This document shows, piece by piece, positions 16,302 through 23,669 of a DNA stretch of 37,596 nucleotides. The notes beneath the pieces are model-generated. The model saw only the letters and a program-made list of their open reading frames with translations. It was not told the origin of the DNA and did no database searches. Numbering within the stretch: position 1 is the first letter of the stretch; the number at the start of each line of letters is the position of its first letter. The stretch is from Acidobacteriota bacterium (GTDB taxonomy: Bacteria; Acidobacteriota; Holophagae; Acanthopleuribacterales; Acanthopleuribacteraceae): positions 1 to 37,596 of the forward strand of contig PDUC01000023.1 in the NCBI GenBank assembly GCA_002747255.1, read 5' to 3'. The position numbers and the translations under genes are program-made.

Positions 16302-16793
16302 TTATTCTTCAAATTCAGGCCATTCCACTTCTGTCATGAATTGGTCCTGCATGGTCAAAAGGATGCAGGGTACATGGGATGCTTTTATATATTCAATAAG
16401 CTGTCTGCGCACATCCGCCTGACGGATGAGGTTCTTATCGCTCTGGCTTTTAACTTCAACCGTGTATTTCATGCCATCGCGCTCGACCATGAAATCGGGT
16501 GTGATTTCAAATGTCACGATTTGGCCGTCTATCATCAGCCTGGATTGAATACGGGGTTCTGATTCAATTATTTTAAAGCCGTTTTTTTTGAGCAGTCGAG
16601 CTGCTTTTTTTTGCGCTTTTATTCCTTGCTTTTGGCGTTTTTTCCCTCTGAATGAAGATAGCGCTTTATTTAATCGATGTATCAGCAGCGCTCCTATCAG
16701 GACACCCAGTAGCCAGGTCACCAGTAGACCGTACTCTGAAAAAATATATTGGTTGAACTGTTCCAGCAAAGAGGTCAATTTCCTATAGAACAT
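16302..16793 (-). CDS. Membrane-anchored PD-(D/E)XK nuclease-like protein
   Basis: A 163-aa protein. One membrane segment at about residues 20-42 (GLLVTWLLGVLIGALLIH) is followed by a basic stretch (FRGKKRQKQG) and a C-terminal domain. This contains a helix GIKAQKKAARLLKKNGF, then ITPDFMVERDG and YTVEVKSQ. This is the core of restriction-endonuclease-like folds: Asp of PDF, then Glu-Val-Lys. A first helix with a conserved Gln/Ala face also fits the fold. The role is unknown. The gene overlaps the end of the deaminase gene upstream by 19 bases, so the two are probably co-transcribed. Confidence 0.7.
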   Translation of the reverse strand: MFYRKLTSLLEQFNQYIFSEYGLLVTWLLGVLIGALLIHRLNKALSSFRGKKRQKQGIKAQKKAARLLKKNGFKIIESEPRIQSRLMIDGQIVTFEITPDFMVERDGMKYTVEVKSQSDKNLIRQADVRRQLIEYIKASHVPCILLTMQDQFMTEVEWPEFEE

Positions 16794-17209
16794 CGATAGG
16801 GAGATATCTGCTGAACTTCAATGCCTACTTTTCTTAACAACTCTACAGAATCTTTAAGGCGGTACTCGTGAATATAAAAAACCCTTTTAACATTACCTAA
16901 ATTGATGAGTCGTTTTGCACACGCAGAACAGGGTAGATGTGTAACGTAGACGATTTTTTCCACAAACCTCGGAGAATCGCAGTTGATAACTGCATTTTCT
17001 TCCGAGTGAAGACAGCCGCAGTTGCCAGGCTCGGATCGGTCACAGGAATTGTTGAGACCTGTTGCGTTACCATTGTATCCTACAGCCAGGACTTTTCGAT
17101 GGTCGGTGGTTGTGATAACGGTTCCGACATTTAAACGCGAACATGTGGAGCGTGTTGCAATGGTTTCTGCAAAATGTGCGTAGATCTGATCAAAAGACGG
17201 TCGATCCAA
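16775..17209 (-). CDS. dCMP/cytidine deaminase-like enzyme (ComEB type)
   Basis: Zinc-dependent deaminase of about 144 aa. The zinc/catalytic motif is LHSEENAV (HxE), with LPCSACAKRL (PCxxC) supplying the two Cys ligands. The N-terminal DRPSFDQIYAHFAETIATRSTCSRLNVG is the usual dCMP deaminase/ComEB opening. The likely reaction is dCMP to dUMP, feeding dTMP synthesis. The frame can start at GTG 17215, but that codon overlaps GGGAGG; TTG 17209 has GGGAGG five bases upstream and begins at the family's conserved MxRPS, so I choose it. The nuclease-like gene follows with overlap. Confidence 0.85.
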   Translation of the reverse strand: MDRPSFDQIYAHFAETIATRSTCSRLNVGTVITTTDHRKVLAVGYNGNATGLNNSCDRSEPGNCGCLHSEENAVINCDSPRFVEKIVYVTHLPCSACAKRLINLGNVKRVFYIHEYRLKDSVELLRKVGIEVQQISPYRCSIGN

Positions 17210-17277
17210 ATACACCTCCCAATGCGGACTGCTAAGAGTGAACAGACGGCACGTGCAGTGCCGCCTGTGTTCTGCAG

Positions 17278-18489
17278 TTAGTCGATTTTCTTGATGGCGA
17301 GCACCTTACCCAGGATAAGTGCTACCACCGCTGCTGCGGCAGAGAACAGTGCACCCATTTTAGCGGCACCCTGCAGGCCTAGGTCGGTATAGGCTTCGCC
17401 CGCTACAAATAATGCCACTGTGAGGCCGAGACCCGCGACAACACCTGCAACGATCAAGGTGCGAATATTCATGCCATCAGGCAGCTTGGAGCCCGCCAAA
17501 TGAGCACCATAGCCAAACAGAGTGATACCTATGGTTTTTCCTATTAAAAGGGATGCAAGAATAATCCATGTAATGTTGTTTATGTTGGAGAAGACCACGC
17601 CAGCGTTGGCGATGCCAAAGCCAAGAAGTCCAAAATCTACGAATAGCTTGAAGCTGTGTTCGAAATGAACCAGTGTTGAGTGGTCCTGCTGTTCCTCATC
17701 AAAAAGCTGATCGTGGTGATGCGAGGGGTCTTTGTCGGCCGGCATGAAGGGTACAATGAAGACGAGTGCCAGCGCGGGATGAAGGTGGGCCATAATTAAG
17801 CCCAACCACGAAAGCAAACCACCCGTGATGAGGTAAAGCCACATGTTCTTCACATTCATTTTATTGAGACCAAAGGAGATGGCCATACCAAGTAACGTCA
17901 AGCCCAGGTAATAGACTTCAACAGGGTGATTGGGGTCTGGATAGAAGATAGCGATAATACCCAGTCCAATGGCATCATCGGCAACAGCCAAAAGCAGTAG
18001 ATAGGAAACAGCGGGGTGTTTGTTGCCAAATACCAGACGCGCTACAAGCCAGGCGAGTGCAATATCTGTGGCGGTGGGAATTCCCCATCCATTGAGGATC
18101 GTTGGCATATCGATGTTACCGGTTAAAAGCCCGTCCATAGGCAGGACATAGCAAAGAAGGAAGAAGACACCAACCGGGCCAATTACACCACCCAGTGTTC
18201 CCATCAGCGGGTTGACCGCTTTGGAGATGGGGTTCAATGAACCTCCTGGCAGAACAGACTGTGTGATTTCAACAGCGGCAATACCGAAAAAGAAGACCAT
18301 GAAAATGTCATTGAACAGAAAGTGGAAATTTAATTCATGTCCCAGAATTTTAAAGTCGTGTCCGAAAAAGGGGTAGTGTAAAAAATGTGCATACCCTTCT
18401 GGATTGATGTTAGCCCATGCTATGGCAAGTAGAACACCCGCAATCAGAGGGATTGAAAACTCTTGCAGCAGGTTGATGGTTCGTTTCAT
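17278..18489 (-). CDS. nhaA: Na+/H+ antiporter NhaA
   Basis: Inner-membrane antiporter of 403 aa (E. coli NhaA is 388) that expels Na+ in exchange for protons. Family features are the PTATDIALAW helix and the ion-binding Asp pair in LAVADDAIGLG, plus about 11-12 hydrophobic segments throughout. A hydrophilic His/Asp-rich loop (KDPSHHHDQLFDEEQQDH) lies in mid-protein. ATG 18489 follows CAGGAG with 7-base spacing. An inverted repeat in the 5' leader (18511-18531) lies directly upstream. It is divergent from ispH. Confidence 0.93.
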   Translation of the reverse strand: MKRTINLLQEFSIPLIAGVLLAIAWANINPEGYAHFLHYPFFGHDFKILGHELNFHFLFNDIFMVFFFGIAAVEITQSVLPGGSLNPISKAVNPLMGTLGGVIGPVGVFFLLCYVLPMDGLLTGNIDMPTILNGWGIPTATDIALAWLVARLVFGNKHPAVSYLLLLAVADDAIGLGIIAIFYPDPNHPVEVYYLGLTLLGMAISFGLNKMNVKNMWLYLITGGLLSWLGLIMAHLHPALALVFIVPFMPADKDPSHHHDQLFDEEQQDHSTLVHFEHSFKLFVDFGLLGFGIANAGVVFSNINNITWIILASLLIGKTIGITLFGYGAHLAGSKLPDGMNIRTLIVAGVVAGLGLTVALFVAGEAYTDLGLQGAAKMGALFSAAAAVVALILGKVLAIKKID

Positions 18490-18510
18490 GATGTACTCCT
18501 GAATATTGAG

Positions 18511-18549
18511 TATCCCGTTGTGGTCGGGATATAATTTTGCGTTATTATA
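18511..18549 (-). promoter_or_regulatory. nhaA 5' region: hairpin and -10 candidate
   Basis: On the minus strand, TATCCCG and CGGGATA (18511-18531) form a perfect 7-bp inverted repeat, ending about 21 bases before the ATG. A TATAAT lies at 18544-18549 on the same strand, with only a weak TTTCAT 17 bases upstream as -35. The hairpin would lie in the leader, close to the RBS. Confidence 0.4.
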
Positions 18550-18951
18550 GAAGAAGTACGCTCAACATGAAACCGAAATCATACAAGAGCGCTTACCTTT
18601 CGTCGGGTCCTTTCTGTAAAAACACCAGTCAATATATCGCTGTAGATTGCCGTGGTTTCTTGATGGACTGTTTGACTGAGCGACTGCGATAAACGCGTTC
18701 ATGTCTATCATAGAGAAATGAGTGTTTTTTTGAAAAGTAATCTTTGAGAACGGCGCGCAAGAGGAAAAGGTTCTGGCTTGGCTGATCCTTAAAAGCAAGA
18801 GCTTGTCAAGCGGGAACTCTTGAACCGGATCGATTCAAACTGTATGATTCATGAAATATAGGCCTCTTGAACAGCCTGTGTAGACCGAAAACCCACTCTG
18901 GGGAAGAACGGCCAAAACCTTCTTTTTTAGGGAATCGAAAAGGTTGTAGCT
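18550..18951. other. Divergent intergenic region between nhaA and ispH, no gene seen
   Basis: About 400 bases. The only sizeable frame (18562-18798, minus) lacks an RBS, has a Ser/Arg/Cys-rich composition and matches nothing I know. Presumably it holds the ispH promoter, but I see no strong -35/-10 pair. Confidence 0.5.
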
Positions 18952-19938
18952 TTGATAAAGAAAAAAGAAAAGAAAATGATCCTGTGCGTTCCGCACGGGT
19001 TTTGCGCGGGAGTAGATCGAGCTGTCAAAATGGTTGAATTGGCACTTGAAGCCTATGGCACACCTCTGTATGTTCATCATGAAATTGTTCACAACGAAGT
19101 CGTTGTGAACGGGTTGCGGGAGAAAGGGGTTGTTTTTGTCAACTCCCTGAATGAAGTACCCAAAGGCAGCAGGCTCATTTTCTCGGCCCATGGCGTGCCG
19201 CCTGATGTAAGAAAACAAGCTCAGTCGTTGAGTCTCAACACACTGGACGCTACATGTCCGTTAGTTACAAAAGTCCATCTTGAAGCCGTTCGCTACGCCA
19301 AAAAAGGCTATCACATCTTCCTGATTGGTCATAAGAAGCACGTCGAGGTTCGCGGTACGTACGGAGAAGCTCCGAGTTCAATTACCATTGTTGAGCCTGC
19401 AAATGGAAATAACCTGGAAGAGGCTGTTGCCAGTTTAGACATTCCAGAATGCACCAAGTTAATCTATCTGACTCAAACCACTTTAAGTCTTCATGATTGT
19501 AACCGGGTAGTAAAAGCACTGAAAAACCGGTTTCCCATGCTGGAATCACCACCCAAGGGCGACATCTGTTACGCTACAACCAACCGTCAAAATGCTGTCA
19601 TGGCAACATGCAGCAAAGTCGATTTCTTCGTCGTGATCGGTTCAGAGAACTCCAGTAACTCCAGGCGCCTGGTCGAAGTTGCGCTCAATGAGGGCGTGGC
19701 AGCTGAACTTTTTCAAAATGTAGAGCAGCTTGCTTCCAGGGATTGGACATCTATTGCCCGAATAGGTGTAACTGCCGGTGCGTCTACTCCTGCTGTTGTG
19801 ATCAACCAAATTATCAATTTCTTGCAGGAGCTGGGATTTGACCGTGAATCCGACATGATCTACGCGGAAGAAAAGAAGATGTTTTCGCTGCCCAGGGATT
19901 TGGTAAAGGATTTAGGCAAGAGAAAAAGTGTCGTTTAG
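18952..19938 (+). CDS. ispH: 4-hydroxy-3-methylbut-2-enyl diphosphate reductase
   Basis: Last enzyme of the MEP isoprenoid pathway (328 aa). It reduces HMBPP to IPP and DMAPP with a 4Fe-4S cluster in the cytoplasm. The three cluster Cys are in HGFCAGVDRA, LDATCPLVTKVH and GDICYATTNRQ. Substrate-binding His are in HHEIVHN, SAHGVPP and GHKKHVEVRGTYGE; also seen are TQTTLS, GSENSSNSRRL and GVTAGASTP. The start is TTG 18952 (AAAAGG eight bases upstream) or ATG 18976 (no RBS but a tighter family fit); the difference is eight basic residues. Monocistronic by layout. Confidence 0.95.
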   Translation: MIKKKEKKMILCVPHGFCAGVDRAVKMVELALEAYGTPLYVHHEIVHNEVVVNGLREKGVVFVNSLNEVPKGSRLIFSAHGVPPDVRKQAQSLSLNTLDATCPLVTKVHLEAVRYAKKGYHIFLIGHKKHVEVRGTYGEAPSSITIVEPANGNNLEEAVASLDIPECTKLIYLTQTTLSLHDCNRVVKALKNRFPMLESPPKGDICYATTNRQNAVMATCSKVDFFVVIGSENSSNSRRLVEVALNEGVAAELFQNVEQLASRDWTSIARIGVTAGASTPAVVINQIINFLQELGFDRESDMIYAEEKKMFSLPRDLVKDLGKRKSVV

Positions 19939-20284
19939 CATTCGAGGGAATAGACCTGCTTTTCGCCTCTGAAGTGTTAAGCTTTGGTTGTCGATATTAA
20001 ACCTGTTGAATTTAAAATTTCTCCTGGCCTCGCTTCTGTGGCAGCCTGATTTGTTGTGAAAGAAGAGAAACGGACTCCAATTGGGAACGTGTTTTATTGA
20101 CAGATGAAAACAGGTCGAGAGTGCTTCTTGATCGACACGATACGTGAGAGTCGCGACAAAATAATTAAAAACAAGCAAAATGAATGAATTATGGACACAT
20201 CTTATTGCTGAGAATTAGATGTCGGGTGTTTCAAACCGGTCAAGCCATATCGCGATACATGCTCAATGCCATCAAATAAGACAT
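19939..20284. other. Intergenic region after ispH, no gene seen
   Basis: About 350 bases. A minus-strand frame (19912-20178) overlaps the ispH end, lacks an RBS and has no family resemblance. No repeat or clear hairpin was seen. Confidence 0.5.
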
Positions 20285-20312
20285 AAAAAAAACCAGCATG
20301 GCTGCTGGTTTA
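20285..20312 (-). terminator. Terminator of the tRNA operon
   Basis: On the minus strand AACCAGCA pairs with TGCTGGTT around a GCCA loop, followed by a T8 run. It lies 20 bases after the tRNA-Asp 3' end. Confidence 0.85.
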
Positions 20313-20331
20313 TCTTGTTATCGGTATTGAA

Positions 20332-20408
20332 TGGCGGGAGCGACGAGACTTGAACTCGCGACCTCCGGCGTGACAGGCCGGCATTGTAACCAACTCAACT
20401 ACGCCCCC
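20332..20408 (-). tRNA. tRNA-Asp (GTC)
   Basis: 77 bases including an encoded CCA. The acceptor pairs GGGGGCG with CGCTCCC (one G-T), the discriminator is G, and positions 8-9 are TA. The anticodon stem-loop is CCGGC-CTGTCAC-GCCGG with anticodon GTC, and the T arm is GCGAG-TTCAAGT-CTCGT. It lies downstream of tRNA-Val with an 17-base spacer, in the same transcript. Confidence 0.95.
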
Positions 20409-20425
20409 GCATTTCAATGAAAAGA

Positions 20426-20501
20426 TGGTGCGGAATAACGGACTTGAACCGCTGACATCTTGCTTGTAAGGCAAGCGCTCTACCAACTGAGCTAATTCCG
20501 C
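20426..20501 (-). tRNA. tRNA-Val (TAC)
   Basis: 76 bases including an encoded CCA. The acceptor pairs GCGGAAT with ATTCCGC, the discriminator is A, and the D arm is AGCTCAGTTGGTAGAGC. The anticodon stem-loop is CTTGC-CTTACAA-GCAAG with anticodon TAC. It is first in the two-tRNA operon. Confidence 0.95.
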
Positions 20502-20543
20502 ACATCAGTAAGGCACTAAACGCGTCCCTCACAACAGGGCGTT

Positions 20544-20572
20544 ATTATCCTGATTTTGGCTATGCCTGTCAA
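20544..20572 (-). promoter_or_regulatory. Sigma70-type promoter of the tRNA operon
   Basis: On the minus strand, consensus TTGACA (20572-20567) is followed after exactly 17 bases by GATAAT (20549-20544), about 43 bases upstream of the tRNA-Val 5' end. It is the best -35/-10 pair seen in the window. Confidence 0.85.
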
Positions 20573-20760
20573 CAAGAAAAATGAATTTCAATTAAAAAAA
20601 CGCCCCTTTTCTTTCAAAGTAATCAAAATAAACAAGATGGGGTTCATTTAGGTTGGTTGGAACTGGACTTACGCATTCGACGCGATATCTTTACTTAACA
20701 CACCTGTGGTTGCCCTTGGATGGGCCCGGAAGTTGTTGAAGCCAGCTTGAATATGGCTTG

Positions 20761-21984
20761 TTATTGACGGAGTACTCCCGGTGTGGGGTCTTCAAAAATG
20801 AGGACGGGTTTGGAGTAGGGGATCAGGCGTTCGGTGAAATCGATAAACCCCAGAGCCAGAGTTCCCCTGAAGAAACGGGCCATGGAGCGTTCCATCCAAA
20901 TTCTTTCCGAATACCAATAGACACTGTAAGGCGTATCACCATACCCATCCCCGTCGCTGTCAAAGCCCCGGTAGTTCTGCCAGTAATTGCCTTTCCAGTC
21001 ATTAAACCTCGCACTGGTAGGTCCCGTCACGGCTACTTGCTGAAAATTTCCCGTGAACCGGTTGCCGTGAATGACGTGTCCGCCTTTATCGCCGTAAAAG
21101 TAGAGGGCGACATCGTTGTAGAGAAATTGGTTGTTTTCAATATACAAAATGTTTTCGGGAAAGGTAGGAGCGTTCGCTGTCAAGCCTACAGCACAATCCA
21201 TGATGATGTTGTCTTCCAGACGAACTTGTGAACTCCCTTTAATTGCGAGGGCGGAACCGTGGAGATTGCGTTGGTGTTCGATTCGGTTGTGGTGGATCCA
21301 CAGGTTATCGGAATAGATACCCACCAAGCCGTGGTCGTTGTTGCTGAAGTAGTTCCCGGCTATTTCGTTATCCGGTGAGTAAATAAACTCCATTCCCATA
21401 CGACTGTTCAAAATTCGGTTGCCTATGATGCGATTGTGAATGGAGTTGGAGAAAAAACAATCCCTCACATCGCGAATATCGTTTCCTTCAAGGGTATTGT
21501 TTTGACCGTTCCAGAGCCGAAGACCTTCTCCTTTCAGTGTTTTATCATCTGTCCAGCCTCTAATTCGATTGTTGCGAACCACGTTGTTGTTGCCCTGTGA
21601 AATGTGAATGCCGAAGAGGACTTCTTCAATCATGTTCTCTTCAACGAGGTTGCCATCCGATTTGATGGTAATACCCGCATCGACCTTGTCGTGTGAATGA
21701 CCGGAATGGATCAGTTTACAGCGGCGAACGGTGACATGATCAGCCTCGATGACAAGCAGGCTGCCCGTCCCGTTTCCATCGATTACAACCTCATTCTGAC
21801 CATCGAGGATGATACTTTTTTTGATAACAATGGGCCCGGAATACGTGCCTGGAATGGGTTTTAAAGTGCCTCCCTCCGGAGTTAAATCAATAAAAAGCTG
21901 GAGGGGCGAAGTCGCCTTGAGCGGGAAATGGGTGAAAAGCAATAAATACAATGTGAGTAATGTGAGCTTGTTTGTCTTTTTCAT
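20761..21984 (-). CDS. NosD-like exported right-handed beta-helix protein
   Basis: A 407-aa exported protein. The signal peptide is residues 1-24 (LTLLTLYLLLFTHF core). The mature protein opens like NosD (LQLFIDLTPEGGTLKPIPGTY) and then has many PbH1-type turns (VIDGNGTGSLLVIE, NMIEEVLFGIHIS, NNVVRNNRIRG, NTLEGNDIRDV). It ends with a hydrophobic, Trp/Phe-rich tail. NosD is the periplasmic protein needed for copper-site maturation of nitrous oxide reductase, but no nosZ, nosF, nosY or nosL is in the window. Related beta-helix proteins have other roles, so the copper link is uncertain. The RBS is weak. It appears to stand alone. Confidence 0.75.
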   Translation of the reverse strand: MKKTNKLTLLTLYLLLFTHFPLKATSPLQLFIDLTPEGGTLKPIPGTYSGPIVIKKSIILDGQNEVVIDGNGTGSLLVIEADHVTVRRCKLIHSGHSHDKVDAGITIKSDGNLVEENMIEEVLFGIHISQGNNNVVRNNRIRGWTDDKTLKGEGLRLWNGQNNTLEGNDIRDVRDCFFSNSIHNRIIGNRILNSRMGMEFIYSPDNEIAGNYFSNNDHGLVGIYSDNLWIHHNRIEHQRNLHGSALAIKGSSQVRLEDNIIMDCAVGLTANAPTFPENILYIENNQFLYNDVALYFYGDKGGHVIHGNRFTGNFQQVAVTGPTSARFNDWKGNYWQNYRGFDSDGDGYGDTPYSVYWYSERIWMERSMARFFRGTLALGFIDFTERLIPYSKPVLIFEDPTPGVLRQ

Positions 21985-22134
21985 AGATCAAAGTAACCAG
22001 GTCCATTCTAATGCGGGCATTCTAACACGTTGATTCCCAAAAAGAAATTTGTCCTGTGGTGTATAACCCAAGCTGGATAGATCGAGCTCACTACAAGCGG
22101 TCAACATCCTGTTGAGCTGAATACCTGGCGAGGT

Positions 22135-22290
22135 CTACAAGTGCCGAATAATTTCTTCCGCCATTTCCAGGGTGCCATCTGTTCCGCCCATGTCGTAGGT
22201 GCGGACTTTTCCTTCATAAATGGTGTCAGCTACTGCTTGCTCCAAGCGGCGGGCCTGTTCTTTGAGCAGAGCCGTGGGTCGGTTCAAAAA
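22135..22290 (-). pseudogene. Out-of-frame C-terminal remnant of the dehydrogenase
   Basis: In the next frame the minus strand reads LKEQARRLEQAVADTIYEG, then KVRTYDMGGTDGTLEMAEE and IIRHL, stopping at TAG (22137-22135). This is the normal C-terminal end of isocitrate/isopropylmalate dehydrogenases. It is separated from the main frame's EPTHGSA by only about 10 bases, where the family has about 30 residues. The gene therefore seems to have lost roughly 80 bases and shifted frame. Confidence 0.8.
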
Positions 22291-23170
22291 CGGCGTAGTG
22301 ATTGCCCAGGTTGGCTGTGCAGGCGAAGCCCAGCCCTCCGACTAATTGAGCACCCAGGTCAGAGAGAATGTCTCCAAACATGTTTTCCGCAACCAGAACC
22401 TCGTAGTTCTGCGGGTTTTTGAGCAGCCACATGCACTGAGCATCGACGTTCGTGATGGTGAAATCGATTTTCGGGTAGCTCTTGGCGACTTGCCATCCCA
22501 CTCTTGAAAACAAACCTCCCGTTTCCCGCAGCACACTGGGTTTGGAAACCAGAGTGACGGATTTTCTGCCGTTCTTGACCGCATACTCAAAGGCAGAGCG
22601 CAAAATGCGCGTACATCCCTTTTGTGTCATGATTCGGGTCGTGATGGCAATTTCATCGTTGGGAGTATCCTTGAATCGCTCCATTTTGGGATGGACTGCC
22701 AGTGACTCAAGAACCGATTGGGGAAGGGGGTGAAACTCCACTCCGGCATAGAGACCCTCGGTATTTTCACGAAATACGACGAAATCAATGTCGTTTTTGT
22801 GGTTGAGCGGGTTTCCCGGATAGGCTTTGCAGGGACGTATATTGGAATATAGGTCGAATTCCTGTCTCAATTGAACAATGGGACTGAAGTATTGAAAACC
22901 TTTTCCCTTCAAAGCTGGATCGAGCTCTGCCTGTGCTTCTCTCTTGGGTTTGGATGTAATGGTTCCAAAGAGGGCGCAATCTGTTGTTTTCAGCATGGTT
23001 TTCGTGCGTTGCGGGAGGGCATTGCCTTCGCTCTTCCAGCATTCCCATCCAATATCGCCATATAGGTATTCCGCGTCCAGGGCAAGCGCGTTCAGTACCA
23101 TTCTGGCCGCTTCCATCACTTCTCTGCCCACGCCATCTCCTGGCAGCCAGGCGATTTTATATTGAGCCAT
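22226..23170 (-). CDS. Isocitrate/isopropylmalate-family dehydrogenase, C-terminus frameshifted
   Basis: NAD(P)-dependent beta-decarboxylating dehydrogenase. The open frame is 314 aa (family about 330-360). Features are the N-terminal WLPGDGVGREVM, the substrate loop VVFRENTEGLYAGVEF, NVDAQCMW, and the nucleotide/metal site NMFGDILSDLGAQLVGG with EPTHGSA. The RENTEG loop resembles isocitrate or homoisocitrate dehydrogenases more than the ELTGGIYFG of LeuB. After EPTHGSA the frame runs into 12 unrelated residues and stops, while the true tail continues in another frame to 22135. ATG 23170 overlaps the leuD end by 14 bases, so it is translationally coupled to leuC-leuD. Activity is doubtful. 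Confidence 0.85.
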   Translation of the reverse strand: MAQYKIAWLPGDGVGREVMEAARMVLNALALDAEYLYGDIGWECWKSEGNALPQRTKTMLKTTDCALFGTITSKPKREAQAELDPALKGKGFQYFSPIVQLRQEFDLYSNIRPCKAYPGNPLNHKNDIDFVVFRENTEGLYAGVEFHPLPQSVLESLAVHPKMERFKDTPNDEIAITTRIMTQKGCTRILRSAFEYAVKNGRKSVTLVSKPSVLRETGGLFSRVGWQVAKSYPKIDFTITNVDAQCMWLLKNPQNYEVLVAENMFGDILSDLGAQLVGGLGFACTANLGNHYAVFEPTHGSAQRTGPPLGASSS

Positions 23171-23669
23171 GTTTCGCCCCCTCTTGCTGGAGTCTTTGCA
23201 AGGTGTAGGGTATCAGACCTCCGCACTTGAGGATATTGCGTATGGCTTCTGGAAGTGGCTGATAGGTGTAAATCTTCTCGTTGTGAACCAGAGTGCCGCT
23301 TGTTGGGTCAATGGTCAGGCTGTCACCGTGTTGGATGTGTCTGACAGCATCAGGACAGGTGATCGGCATCAAGCCGCAATTGATGGCGTTTCTAGAAAAG
23401 ATTCGAGCAAAGCTGCTGGCGACAATACATGCAATGCCCGCTTCGCGAATGGCGATAGCGGCCTGTTCCCGGCTGGAACCGCAGCCAAAATTATTGCCTG
23501 CCACCAGAATATCGCCCTTTTGGACGGTTTTGGCAAAATCCGGGTCGAGATCTTCAAGCGCGTGTTGCGCCATTTCGGCGGGCTCTGAAATGGTATAGGT
23601 GTATTTTCCAGGAAAGATGACATCGGTATTGATGTTGTTGCCGTATTTCCAGCTTCTTCCAGTTATCAC
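23157..23669 (-). CDS. leuD: Aconitase-family small (swivel) subunit, LeuD-like
   Basis: Small subunit of 170 aa that pairs with the LeuC-like protein to form the hydro-lyase. The start motif RSWKYGNNINTDVIFPGKY and NNFGCGSSREQAA with SSFARIFSRNAINCGLMPI are hallmark LeuD/HacB features. The frame runs back to 23816, but GTG 23669 fits: AGGAGG lies four to five bases upstream, it overlaps the leuC stop as GTGA, and it gives the family's N-terminus. The substrate could be isopropylmalate, homocitrate or citrate; the neighbouring dehydrogenase with a RENTEG loop argues against simple leucine synthesis. Confidence 0.88.
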   Translation of the reverse strand: MITGRSWKYGNNINTDVIFPGKYTYTISEPAEMAQHALEDLDPDFAKTVQKGDILVAGNNFGCGSSREQAAIAIREAGIACIVASSFARIFSRNAINCGLMPITCPDAVRHIQHGDSLTIDPTSGTLVHNEKIYTYQPLPEAIRNILKCGGLIPYTLQRLQQEGAKHGSI

